Positions 54,381-62,083 of a stretch of 64,000 nt of DNA are shown here, in pieces (the stretch's first letter is position 1; every line of letters begins with the position of its first letter). This stretch comes from Bacillus sp. WMMC1349 (GTDB lineage Bacteria; Bacillota; Bacilli; Bacillales; Bacillaceae). The position numbers and the translations under genes were made by a program. The stretch lies in the NCBI RefSeq assembly GCF_013155385.1, contig NZ_JABJUQ010000007.1:1966001-2030000 (forward strand), in the 5' to 3' direction. The notes below the pieces were generated by a model. The model did no database searches. It saw nothing but the letters and a program-made list of their open reading frames with translations, and was not told where the DNA came from.

Positions 54381-54900
54381 AGTGATACCTAAATCTCTTT
54401 TTCAATTACGATAATCGTCTGCCTGCTTATCTTATAATAACTCTGCCGACTTTCCATGTGGAAAACTTCTTTTTTTTTCGTATCTCTTTCATTCGTTTTG
54501 CCATTTTTTTAAATATGTAAAAACTTTTTACATCTATATAATAAAGGTTAAAACATGTTTTGCTGCTCTTTGAATTTTACCATTTTTACATGAGTTATAA
54601 TGATAGACTCTTTATATAACATTGGGAAGGATCATTGGATCAAAGTAAAAATGATATAAGAATCAAACTTTTCAGACTTCTTGGTAAGCTGACTCTATTC
54701 TTATAGGTGCAAGAAGAAAATAAATATATGTTATCTTTGCTGCAATGTTTTTTTGAGTAATTAGAATATAATCTGTGATCGAGAGAAGCCTTATTTTTTA
54801 ATAGAAAAGTCAAGAATCACTAATTGATTATTTAAATCAAAAATACCCGTTTGAATCAAAATTTAAACACAAGATTTTTTTATCCGATATAACGTGTTAA
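54381..54900. other. Long AT-rich intergenic region before yjfB
   Basis: About 520 bases without a plausible gene. It probably contains the yjfB promoter; several TATAAT-like stretches exist (for example near 54535) but none has a clear -35. Confidence 0.35.
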
Positions 54901-54913
54901 GGAGGTGATTTAC

Positions 54914-55087
54914 ATGGATATTGCTGTTCTATCTATGGCGATGAGTCAAGCAGCACTTGCCCAAAATGTTCAAGTCTCCTTGACAAAAACAGCTTTAGAT
55001 GTTGGAAAGCAAAGTGCTGAGCAATTGATCGATATGGTTAAAGCACCCCATCCTGTTTCAGGCCATCATATTGACCTGAAAGCCTAG
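54914..55087 (+). CDS. yjfB: YjfB-family putative motility protein
   Basis: 57 residues: MDIAVLSMAMSQAALAQNVQ, then a helix and a tail GHHIDLKA. The MDIxxLSxxxSQ start and the (G)xxIDxKA end are typical of the YjfB family, which in B. subtilis is part of the SigD motility regulon. AAGGAGGTG precedes the ATG; the in-frame GTG at 54905 lies inside that site. A strong terminator follows. Confidence 0.88.
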   Translation: MDIAVLSMAMSQAALAQNVQVSLTKTALDVGKQSAEQLIDMVKAPHPVSGHHIDLKA

Positions 55088-55092
55088 AAGAT

Positions 55093-55128
55093 GACATGCA
55101 TTCAGTTTTTGCTGAATGCATGTCTCTT
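55093..55128 (+). terminator. Terminator of yjfB
   Basis: 13-bp perfect stem GACATGCATTCAG/CTGAATGCATGTC followed by TCTTTC. Confidence 0.85.
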
Positions 55129-55194
55129 TCCTGTCGAAACTTTAAAAAACATCCCTTTCTTTTTTTGTTTTTTTGTATTATAATATATTTCCAT

Positions 55195-55268
55195 GTCCCA
55201 GTAGCTCAGGTGGATAGAGCAACAGCCTCCTAAGCTGTGTGTCGGGAGTTCGAATCTCTCCTGGGACG
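55195..55268 (+). tRNA. tRNA-Arg (anticodon CCU)
   Basis: 74 bases folding into a complete cloverleaf: acceptor GTCCCAG/CTGGGAC, D-arm GCTC..GAGC, anticodon arm ACAGC-CTCCTAA-GCTGT (anticodon CCT, reads AGG), T-arm GGGAG-TTCGAAT-CTCTC. CCA is not encoded. TATAAT about 12 bases upstream is its -10. tRNA-Arg genes are frequent integration sites, and the region downstream is the accessory toxin/IS zone, though no flanking repeat of its 3' end was found. Confidence 0.97.
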
Positions 55269-55277
55269 TTTCATTGT

Positions 55278-55320
55278 AAAGAGCCAAACCCGTGTGATGT
55301 AAGGGATTGGCTCTTTTTTA
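55278..55320 (+). terminator. Terminator of the tRNA-Arg gene
   Basis: AAAGAGCCAA...TTGGCTCTTT with TTTTTTA following. Confidence 0.88.
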
Positions 55321-55457
55321 TATAAAGCATTGGATGCTTCAGAAGAAGACAAATGTGATATGACGATTCAAAATATATAATTAGCCCTCTTTTCACAGAA
55401 GGCCTTTGGCATAAAAAATCCCCCTAAATCTGTAAGGGGGAAAGATCATATTATAAA

Positions 55458-55859
55458 TTAAGTATCTTGTAGCAAAAATCCACATACATCGGGCTGTATA
55501 TGCTGTCTTTGAAGACTCATCAATAAATATTTACTTTCAGCACTCGCCGGGAGTATTTTACTCTTATAACCTTCAAATTCTTCCCTAGTTGGTCTTTCAT
55601 CTTTTAAAATTCTTTCAATACTAATATCAAATTCTTTGAACTTTTCTTTTGCTTTGTCTTCTTTGTACTCTTTGAAGTCTTTATCTTCACTTAAACGATA
55701 AGAAAAGATGCTTAATATTTCAAGAACTGCATTTACTTGCTTCTCATTTAAGTTATGATCCAAAGCAAACATAAAGAATGGAAATTCATCCCCATTAATA
55801 ATTGTTTTTAATAAATGATTTTGATACTTGAGAAGTTCTATTTCTCTCTCTAAATTCAT
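55458..55859 (-). CDS. DUF1878-family protein (YhaI-like)
   Basis: 133 residues; AAAGGAGTG precedes the ATG. The N-terminus REIELLKYQNHLLKTII followed by FPFFMFALDHNLNEKQ is characteristic of DUF1878. The C-terminal ~40 residues are longer than I expect for the family. It directly follows, and is probably co-transcribed with, the frameshifted secreted-protein gene at 55872. Confidence 0.75.
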   Translation of the reverse strand: MNLEREIELLKYQNHLLKTIINGDEFPFFMFALDHNLNEKQVNAVLEILSIFSYRLSEDKDFKEYKEDKAKEKFKEFDISIERILKDERPTREEFEGYKSKILPASAESKYLLMSLQRQHIQPDVCGFLLQDT

Positions 55860-55871
55860 CGAGTCACTCCT

Positions 55872-56306
55872 TTATTGTTCTAACCAATGATCAACATGAT
55901 TGCCCATGCAATAGCGTGCAGCAGATGATGGTATTCCTAATTCAAAAATCATAAAATCAATTAGTCTTGCTCAATACTGTCAAGAAAATCTGCAATTTCC
56001 TTAGAATGTTTTTTAACATATCTAGCATTTTTCTTACTCAAATTACTCAATAGATTCCCTACTAGACCGCCTCCATGTCGTAGAGCGAAAACAAGTGCTT
56101 CTTTTCTTAATCCTTGAGTAGAATATTCACCACTTAGTTTTAATACTTTCTTAACATTAGATTCAGGAATAGTCTGAAAAGCAGTTTTTGAATTTGAGTA
56201 TACGCTACTTGTTAGATTCTTTCTCTGCCGCAAAAGAGGCAATTGGAGAAGCCGAAAAAACTGTCGTAAAAACTAAGCATCCCGAAATAACTTTTTTCAT
56301 TAACAT
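55872..56306 (-). pseudogene. Frameshifted small secreted helical protein
   Basis: AGGAG lies before the ATG at 56306. The first frame encodes a good signal peptide, MKKVISGCLVFTTVFSASPI ending ASFAAEKES. A one-base shift then moves to a frame reading VLKLSGEYSTQGLRKEALVF, ALRHGGGLVGNLLSNLSKKN and HSKEIADFLDSIEQD. A second shift leads to FMIFELGIPSSAARYC before a stop at 55872. The glycine-rich amphipathic centre resembles secreted bacteriocin-like proteins. Broken in this sequence unless the shifts are assembly errors. Confidence 0.6.
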
Positions 56307-56404
56307 ATTTATTTTCTCCTGCATCTACAGGTTTTTCATGTCTAAATGAAGTATATCGCCATTTTTTTGGTTAATATACATTTTTTTCGATGGTCATTAT
56401 CTAA

Positions 56405-56656
56405 TTATGATTCAAAAGCAGTTCTTTCAGGAAATGTGCCGCTTTCTCTAATAAAGCATACTGCCAATCTTTGTGCGGCTCTGTCAAAATAAAATTTAGA
56501 AGGTATGTCTGGGTCTGGGATAACTTCTAGCTCTGAAAATATTCTAGTCAACTTATTAAGTTTAATTTTACCCATAAATTTTTCATTCGGTCCAAATTTG
56601 TAAATAACACTTTCACTATCTTCATATTCTTTTAATAATAATACATAAGAACCCAA
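56405..56656 (-). CDS. Immunity-like protein following a toxin-tail fragment
   Basis: 83 residues from TTG with GAGGGG upstream, inside the end of the preceding frame. Contains YVLLLKEYEDSESVIYKFGP, and ends FYFDRAAQRLAVCFIRESGT then FPERTAFES, a pattern I have seen in small Bacillus proteins behind polymorphic toxins (memory, unconfirmed). The preceding frame stops 2 bases upstream, the tight spacing typical of toxin/immunity pairs. Confidence 0.65.
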   Translation of the reverse strand: MGSYVLLLKEYEDSESVIYKFGPNEKFMGKIKLNKLTRIFSELEVIPDPDIPSKFYFDRAAQRLAVCFIRESGTFPERTAFES

Positions 56657-56658
56657 TT

Positions 56659-56826
56659 TTATTCCCCCTCATGTGAATGCCATGGACGTCCAAATTTTAC
56701 GGTTTTATCATATCTAGTTCTATAGTCCGTTTTAAAAACGCCCTCAACTGTCCTGTGCCTTGCAATTTCATAGTCTGCCTTAAAACAATGTTCTTTTCTA
56801 AGCTTATTATAGATATTCTTTATATT
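56659..56826 (-). pseudogene. Polymorphic-toxin C-terminal fragment
   Basis: A 55-codon frame without a start, reading ADYEIARHRTVEGVFKTDYR and YDKTVKFGRPWHSHEGE, stop. Upstream it runs into stops. It looks like the last part of a toxin domain whose N-terminal delivery region has been deleted, lying directly before the immunity-like gene at 56405. Confidence 0.55.
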
Positions 56827-57067
56827 CTATGTTCAGGGATAACAATATTTTTTGCAATAGCCTTAACATTTATCAAGTCGTTTAAGGTATTCATAATTGA
56901 AAGCAATCTACCTTATTAATCTCTGCTCATGTTTCTTAGGCTTAGAAAAAACGTTTCCAATACCTTTTTAGACTAGCATTTTTCAACTCGCCGCGAGCTT
57001 GCACAAGTTTATTAATTTATTACCTATATCGTGTTATACCTTTATAATATTTCCTTAGTTCTATAAT
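56827..57067. other. AT-rich stretch with no supported gene
   Basis: About 240 bases between two toxin/immunity remnants; frames on both strands are interrupted. Confidence 0.35.
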
Positions 57068-57421
57068 TTAAGGATTCTCTATGTAACTTTCTGCTATATC
57101 GATATCGTTTGTCATTTCTAATTCCGGGAATTTGTCATCTAATTTTCTTAGGCAATTAATTAGTCGTTTACTTTCTACTATATCTTCAAAAACCTCACTT
57201 ATATAATTTAAATCTTCTTTACTGCAATTCTCTAAATATCTTATCGTTTTTTCTTCATCTTTTGAGAGAACTTTGGACCTATGTCAAGATATTGGACACT
57301 TAAAATATTAAATTATTGTCAAGGCTACCGCGCTTCGCTTGCTGTCCTCTTAATAGAAGGAACGGCATTCTCCCATTCCTTCTATTAAGAGGTAACTAAA
57401 CTTCTACTCTATCAGTTGCAT

Positions 57422-58234
57422 TCACTTTTGCGCATACTTTTTCTCATAAGCTATCGGTGATAAATAACCAATAGATGAATGAATACGTTTGTAGTTGTAA
57501 AAGGTCATGATATAGGCAAATATGCTTCTTTTTGCTTCTGCTCGTGTTTGATACTTCTGATGGAATATGAGCTCCTTCTTGATCACACTGTGAAAAGATT
57601 CAATACACGCATTATCGTAACCGTTACCTTTTCTGCTCATACTTGTCGTAATCTTATAGTCTCGTAGAACTGCTTGATAGTCATACGCTGCGTATTGACT
57701 ACCTCGATCGGAATGGTGAATAAGCCCTTTCTGTGGTAGCTGCTGGTTTATCGCCCGTTTCAAAGCGGTAATGGTTAATTCCTTCGTCATACGTCTACTC
57801 ATTTCCCAACCGATGATTCTCCTTGAAAATAAGTCCATGATCGTAGCTAAATACAACCAACCTTCTCTTGTCCATACATAGGTTATATCACCAACCCAAA
57901 CAGCTCCAGGCTTGTCTACGTGGAAGTTTTGCTTCAATACATTCGGATAAATAGGATAAGAATGCTTAGAATTTGTCGTCGCCTTGTACTTTTTCACCGT
58001 TTTAGACCGCAAGTCATTCTCGCTCATGATACGAGTAACAGTCTTTTGAGATACATCCCAACCCTCTTGTTTTAATTGTTCAGTGATTTTAGGGCTACCA
58101 TACCTTCTCTTGGACTCCATATAAACACGCTTCACTTCGGCTGTTAGCTTTTCTCTACGCTTTTTCTGCTCACTCTTATCTCGATTCCTCCAGTCATAAT
58201 AACCACTTTTCCAAACACCTAATACTTCGCACAT
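57422..58234 (-). CDS. IS3-family transposase OrfB (DDE integrase)
   Basis: 270 residues as an independent frame. HTH_21 region (RRYGSPKITEQLKQEGWDVS), then the catalytic core with DDE residues in WVGDITYVW, HHSDRGSQYAAYD and NACIESFHSVIKKEL. The frame continues upstream into the end of orfA, so the active enzyme is expected as an OrfAB fusion made by -1 frameshifting at AAAAAAG (58315-58321). Confidence 0.92.
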   Translation of the reverse strand: MCEVLGVWKSGYYDWRNRDKSEQKKRREKLTAEVKRVYMESKRRYGSPKITEQLKQEGWDVSQKTVTRIMSENDLRSKTVKKYKATTNSKHSYPIYPNVLKQNFHVDKPGAVWVGDITYVWTREGWLYLATIMDLFSRRIIGWEMSRRMTKELTITALKRAINQQLPQKGLIHHSDRGSQYAAYDYQAVLRDYKITTSMSRKGNGYDNACIESFHSVIKKELIFHQKYQTRAEAKRSIFAYIMTFYNYKRIHSSIGYLSPIAYEKKYAQK

Positions 58235-58281
58235 CTTCGCTACACGGAACTCGTGTCGGTGTTTTTCGATGAAGTCATAAA

Positions 58282-58572
58282 TTACTTCTGGTTTTTTGCG
58301 AAGATGCCCATAGCCTTTTTTAAAATGGAAACTTCCTCTTCCAAGTCACGAATACGTTTATCCTTTTCATAATTAGCTTGATCCTTGGGATTAAGATTCC
58401 CACTTCCTACAAAGGCATCCTCCTGCTCTTCCTTATACTTATCCACCCACTTATGCAAAGTTTGATGAACTAAATCTAGCTCTCGTGCAACTTCAGCTAC
58501 CTTTCTTCCATCTTCCACAACCATCTTAACAGCATAGATTTTAAAGTCTTTATCGTATCTTTTTCCGTTCAT
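58282..58572 (-). CDS. IS3-family OrfA (HTH DNA-binding protein)
   Basis: 96 residues from the ATG at 58572 (CTAGGAG upstream). HTH (KMVVEDGRKVAEVARELDLV) and C-terminal leucine-zipper-like coil (RIRDLEEEVSILKKAMGIFA). Slippery A6G run at 58315-58321 near its end. Confidence 0.9.
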   Translation of the reverse strand: MNGKRYDKDFKIYAVKMVVEDGRKVAEVARELDLVHQTLHKWVDKYKEEQEDAFVGSGNLNPKDQANYEKDKRIRDLEEEVSILKKAMGIFAKNQK

Positions 58573-58752
58573 TTTGGACACTCCTAGAAATTATTAGTTT
58601 CAGTATAAAAATCTCTATTCTCTGTGTCCAATTATTAGACTAACATCACTTCTATTATTTCATTCCAACTTTTTTTTACTCCATAATCATCATTTAAATG
58701 TAATTTCTTTCTTTTATTTAATATAATTTCTATTTTATTTTCTATATTCATA

Positions 58753-58992
58753 TTAACCTTCCAAAATCAATTTGGTATCTGGGAAAACAACCTCTATAGC
58801 TCTGTTTGTTTTTTTAATTCCTACCCTTACCCCGTTATATCCTCCAAAAATAGCCACACCATTTCCTAGATTTTTGTAGCTGCACCTTTGTTTCAATACC
58901 AAGCCTAAACATATCCCTGCAGTAGATTCCAGATGGGGTTGGAACCGTAATAGTAACACCTTTTTTTGAGTAAAATATAAATCTATATTCAT
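58753..58992 (-). pseudogene. Toxin C-terminal fragment preceding the split immunity gene
   Basis: The frame ends NGVAIFGGYNGVRVGIKKTN RAIEVVFPDTKLILEG, stop, one base before the ATG of the immunity-like gene. Part of the upstream sequence makes better sense in another frame (FYSKKGVTITVPTPSGIYC), suggesting a frameshift. The Gly/Val/Ile-rich beta pattern resembles the end of a secreted nuclease toxin, but the family is not identified. Confidence 0.5.
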
Positions 58993-59187
58993 TTTATTAC
59001 AACAACCATTACATTTAAAAAATATTTTTACAAACTGTCCAGAGTAGATTGAATTGCTTTTGTCATGAATAATAAAAAAACACTCTCAGCAATTTGGAGT
59101 GATGTGGTAAAATATTCAATGTGCAAAGTCTTGGCTCACTCAAGGGAAGCGGCTCATCCCCTAACCTATGGAAAGGGGGTGATGCTC

Positions 59188-59271
59188 ATGACAACATTTC
59201 AAGCGATCTATTTAATGATTGCTTTTGGCATGTTTATTCTTGCCTTGTTGTCGTATATAAAACAGAAGTAG
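59188..59271 (+). CDS. Putative holin-like type I toxin
   Basis: 27 residues: MTTFQAIYLMIAFGMFILA then a short LSYIKQK tail. This is the classic Bacillus putative holin-like toxin pattern (single membrane helix, MTxxQAxxLMIxFG start). GGAAAGGGGGTGATG is a strong ribosome binding site. The long structured 3' region (59268-59393) fits a type I toxin mRNA overlapped by an antisense antitoxin RNA. Confidence 0.85.
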   Translation: MTTFQAIYLMIAFGMFILALLSYIKQK

Positions 59272-59320
59272 ACTTCCCTTGAGCCCGACGAAAGTTCGAG
59301 AGAAGTCTACTCTTAATTTT
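59268..59320. ncRNA. Long stem in the toxin 3' region; possible antitoxin RNA terminator
   Basis: AGTAGACTTC (59268-59277) pairs with GAAGTCTACT (59302-59311), with TTAATTTTT on the plus side and TTCTGTTTTAT on the minus side. In type I pairs a cis-antisense RNA overlaps the toxin 3' end; such an RNA would run from about 59395 toward 59260 on the minus strand. No convincing antisense promoter can be fixed by eye. Confidence 0.4.
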
Positions 59321-59359
59321 TGCATGAGCCAGCCCTTTGATGGGCCACTTTGTACAATG

Positions 59360-59393
59360 GACTCGACTGTTACCAGCAGTCGGGTCTTTTTTA
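59360..59393 (+). terminator. Terminator of the toxin transcript
   Basis: GACTCGACTG-ttaccag-CAGTCGGGTC (one G-T wobble) followed by TTTTTTAG. Confidence 0.85.
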
Positions 59394-59717
59394 GTTTATG
59401 CAATTTCTTTAGATATTATCCTTACCTTTATGATAAGTCAAGAAACAATTTTTTGCAATGAAATAGCGCCAAAATCGGCTTTTTAAAACAATTGTTCCGT
59501 TTCCTTTTAAGAAATTTATTCGCAGGAGAAACCGCGACGATGTTTTCAATCATTAAAAAATGAATGAATATAGTTCAAAATAGTCTGGTATATATTCAAA
59601 AAGGTGACCAAATGTCCAGCCAACTAAAAAGACAAGCTGAGCACCAAAGTGGTATTCACCGCAAAGATGGACTACAAAAGAAATTGTTTACATATTTAAT
59701 AATAATACAAAATTCTT
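59394..59717. other. Relic-rich stretch, no intact gene
   Basis: Holds a 37-codon frame beginning MSSQLKRQAEHQSGIHRKDG (59612-59725) after AAAGGTGA. It could be another toxin-tail remnant since it ends just before the SUKH-like fragment, but it is not identifiable. Confidence 0.3.
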
Positions 59718-59840
59718 ATGCTTGAAAATATGTTAGTATTTTTTGTAGTTGGAAAAGGGACATATCTCACTCTAGATTTGGATCAAGAACAAGAAGACGG
59801 TACTTGTCCTGTTTACTATTTTGATAAAGAAAATGGATGA
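59718..59840 (+). pseudogene. SUKH (SMI1/KNR4)-like immunity protein fragment
   Basis: 40 codons, MLVFFVVGKGTYLTLDLDQE then DGTCPVYYFDKENG. The pattern GxGxYLxLDLxxxxxGxCPVxYFxxE is the central strand pair of SUKH-superfamily immunity proteins. N- and C-terminal parts are missing. A relic. Confidence 0.5.
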
Positions 59841-59881
59841 TGAAACAGACTATTATATTTATTTCTAAAATGACAGCAGAA

Positions 59882-60006
59882 GGAGTGTCCCTGAAAGTAG
59901 TGTGCAAGAATGAAAATGGAATTTGCTGACTTTCCGCAGGAGTCTCGCAATTCTCCCTGACCCGAGAGAGATTCCTTTCTAATAACTGTACTTATTGGAC
60001 AGCTCC
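59882..60006 (+). repeat. Dispersed inverted-end repeat element, copy 5
   Basis: GGAGTGTCCCTGAAAGTAGT at the left and TTGGACAGCTCC at the right, about 125 bp, with a diverged core (GACTTTCCGCAGGAGTCTCGC). Confidence 0.75.
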
Positions 60007-60189
60007 CTCTAAATGGCCGCCAACCGTTTGCTCATTTTATCTTTAATGGAACAGTCGTTTGTGCAACTGATCTTCAGCTTCTTGGGCTGCCAATACATTT
60101 TGCGATTGTTACTGTACTTGCATTATATCCTTTTGCACAAAATACGCGCTTTCCATAGTTATTTTCATTTGGTATGGCGTTCATGGTCA

Positions 60190-60327
60190 CCTCCCTCAAT
60201 AAAGTTCGTTTTTCTTCCAAATACTCATGCATTCTCACTATTTCATAACCACCATATAGTTGACACACCAATATTACTGGATATCTTTTTAATATATATA
60301 AAATATTTACAAGGAATAAGCCATCCT
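60190..60327 (-). repeat. 138-bp duplicated intergenic segment (copy B)
   Basis: Inverted copy of 18225-18362. On the minus strand it ends in TTATTGAGGGAGG followed by ATGAACGCC, so it again places a ribosome binding site in front of a start codon. The frame that follows (MNAIPNENNYGKRVFCAKGY, 60074-60184) is only about 36 codons and unrelated to the 18370 gene. Confidence 0.75.
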
Positions 60328-60374
60328 ATCTACCAAACTGGATTAGTTTGGAAAACAAGTGTATAACCGTGCTA

Positions 60375-60560
60375 GGAATTCTCCACACAAATCACGGTCG
60401 CTAACCCTCCCATATCTCTCCGGATCGTATCCATACTTTCCTTCGTCCTGCGTATCCATGAGGTGGAGGTTGGAAATGCTCCTATGCTGGGTCTAAAGCC
60501 CGAATGGTGAAAATAAGCTCCAACTCTGCACTATTGGTGTTTGTATGAGAAATTGTTGGT
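60375..60560 (-). ncRNA. Structured non-coding 3' flank of the IS110 transposase
   Basis: About 190 non-coding bases after the transposase stop. They are GC-richer than the surroundings, with many self-complementary blocks on the minus strand (GGAGCATTTCC...; CACCTCATGG; GGATACGATCCGGAG). IS110-family elements carry a bridge/seek RNA in a flank; whether it is this side or the other cannot be settled by eye. Confidence 0.4.
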
Positions 60561-60584
60561 CTTTAGAGTGTATTTCTAAAGACT

Positions 60585-61868
60585 TTAAACAACCTGTAAT
60601 TCTTGGGTTCGAGGCAATCCTCTTAATAGTTTAGAACCATCAAACTGACATTGTTTTTGCCCAATGACAAATAATACACGTAGTAACTTACAACACAAGG
60701 CAATGAGTGATTGTTGCTTTTTCAATGGCTTTTCAGATCGCATTGTATAGTATTGATGCAATGCTTTAAACGTCGGATTATGAGCGACTAATGGGCGAAT
60801 AGCCAAATATAAAGCTCGTCGCAAACGACTTCGTCCTCTTTTCGTAATTCGTGTTTGACCCTTGAATTTACCAGAGCTATGTTCTCGTAAAGAGAGACCT
60901 GCTAAATTTACTAGCTGTTGGGGATGACTATATTTTGTCATGTCACCTACCTCTGAAAAAAACAGAGCGATTGTCGTAGATCCTAATCCTGGTATCTCCA
61001 TCATTTGTTTGGCTCCTGGAAGTGTTTCTACTAGAGCTTCTAGCTCTTTGTCTAACTGTGCTAACTGTTGCTTATAAAGCTCATATTGGTCGAGTAAATA
61101 ATCTAGTTCACGCTGGGCAAACTGAATACCAATTTGAATACCAATACTCTTCTTCGCAGCTTCTACTAGCTTCCTCGCTCGTTTTATTCCCACTCCTCGT
61201 TGAACAAATGGTTTCCATTTCTTAAGCACCTCTTCCGCTGACATTTCTTTAATTTGAGACGGAAATGGAAACATACGCAACGTACAAAAAGCTGCTTTTC
61301 CTTCCCAATCTCTAAACACATCAAAGAATTCAGGGAAGTAGCGTTGTATATGATTTTGGATGCGACCTTCTGTGGTCATCAGTTGCTTTGTGAGCTGATC
61401 TCGTAATTTGACGCCTTCTCTTAATTCGGCATAAACGCCATCTAAGAGGTTTGGTACGGAGTATCGCCCATCCTTAATCAACTGCCCTATTACTCGAGCA
61501 TCCTTTGTATCATTCTTGGTAGGGGAATTGTCATCTAGTTCTTTACTTTTCTTTACATGCATTGGATTTACCATGACAAAATCGTACCCTTTTTCTACCA
61601 AAAAATAAGCGAGGCTAAACCAGTAATGACCAGTCGGCTCTACGCCAAGAATGACGTGATTCTTGCCATTTTCTTTTCGAAGACTTTCCGCCCAAGTCAC
61701 TAATTTTTGAAAGCCATGTTTTCGATTTTCAAAAATCAAGCGTTTTCCGAACTCGATACCTCGGTCATCTTGTGCACGTGCTACATGTTTATCCTTGGCA
61801 ATATCAATGCCAACAATAAGAGTTAAAGGTGTAATTTGAGAGATTTTATGATTTTGTGTATAATTCAT
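60585..61868 (-). CDS. IS110-family transposase (DEDD recombinase)
   Basis: 427 residues; AAGGAGG before the ATG. N-terminal RuvC-like DEDD domain (IVGIDIAKDKHVARAQD; ILGVEPTGHYW; SPTKNDTKDARVIGQLIKDG) and C-terminal Transposase_20 domain (MEIPGLGSTTIALFFSEVGD; LAGLSLREHSSG; GRSRLRRALYLA) with its conserved serine region. It appears intact. Element ends are not obvious because this family lacks typical inverted repeats; it probably spans about 60350-62040. Confidence 0.93.
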   Translation of the reverse strand: MNYTQNHKISQITPLTLIVGIDIAKDKHVARAQDDRGIEFGKRLIFENRKHGFQKLVTWAESLRKENGKNHVILGVEPTGHYWFSLAYFLVEKGYDFVMVNPMHVKKSKELDDNSPTKNDTKDARVIGQLIKDGRYSVPNLLDGVYAELREGVKLRDQLTKQLMTTEGRIQNHIQRYFPEFFDVFRDWEGKAAFCTLRMFPFPSQIKEMSAEEVLKKWKPFVQRGVGIKRARKLVEAAKKSIGIQIGIQFAQRELDYLLDQYELYKQQLAQLDKELEALVETLPGAKQMMEIPGLGSTTIALFFSEVGDMTKYSHPQQLVNLAGLSLREHSSGKFKGQTRITKRGRSRLRRALYLAIRPLVAHNPTFKALHQYYTMRSEKPLKKQQSLIALCCKLLRVLFVIGQKQCQFDGSKLLRGLPRTQELQVV

Positions 61869-62040
61869 TATTGAGTCCTCCTTGGTTACTTAAATTAAGG
61901 GTCCATTTTTGCTTCGAAGCTTTGGACACCTCGTATGATACCAAGGGGCTCTTTTTTTGTTCAACTCTCAAATTTCTTCATTACAGGAATGCTCCTTAAT
62001 TGAGACTATGGTTGGTATCTAACAAAAATATCCTATGTTA
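61869..62040 (-). ncRNA. 5' flank of the IS110 transposase, candidate bridge-RNA region
   Basis: 172 non-coding bases upstream of the transposase with blocks that can fold, such as AGCCCCTTGGTATC...GATACCAACC and TCCAAAGCTTCGAAGC. Position fits the bridge RNA of the IS110 group, made from the left end. Not proved. Confidence 0.35.
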
Positions 62041-62083
62041 TGCTTTGTTAATGAAGATAAATATGTATGTTTAGGAGGTACTT

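Larger units (their letters stand above)
57282..58645 (-). mobile_element. Complete IS3-family insertion sequence
   Basis: About 1364 bp. Ends are TGTTAGTCTAATAATTGGACAC (orfA side) and TGTCAAGATATTGGACAC (orfB side, read inward), imperfect inverted repeats starting TG. Carries orfA and orfB in the usual -1 overlapping arrangement. Inserted in an immunity-like gene. A truncated copy of its left end is at 49549. Confidence 0.9.
57068..58751 (-). pseudogene. Immunity-like gene split by the IS3-family element
   Basis: The 5' part (58751-58646) begins MNIENKIEIILNKRKKLHLN DDYGVKKSWNEIIEV. The 3' part (57281-57068) continues VLSKDEEKTIRYLENCSKED, then SEVFEDIVESKRLINCLRKL and ends TNDIDIAESYIENP. 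Together they form a ~105-residue soluble protein of a family common in Bacillus next to toxins. The ATG lies one base after the stop of the preceding toxin-tail fragment (58753). Direct joining of the flanks (GTG|AGG) restores frame, but no target duplication is obvious. Confidence 0.75.

Noticed and set aside
54381..54900. Possible riboswitch or T-box upstream of yjfB
   Set aside because: AT-rich with no conserved riboswitch motif or terminator/antiterminator pair visible.
55195..55268. tRNA-Arg as an attachment site for an integrated element
   Set aside because: No integrase gene and no direct repeat of the tRNA 3' end was found downstream; kept only as a remark.
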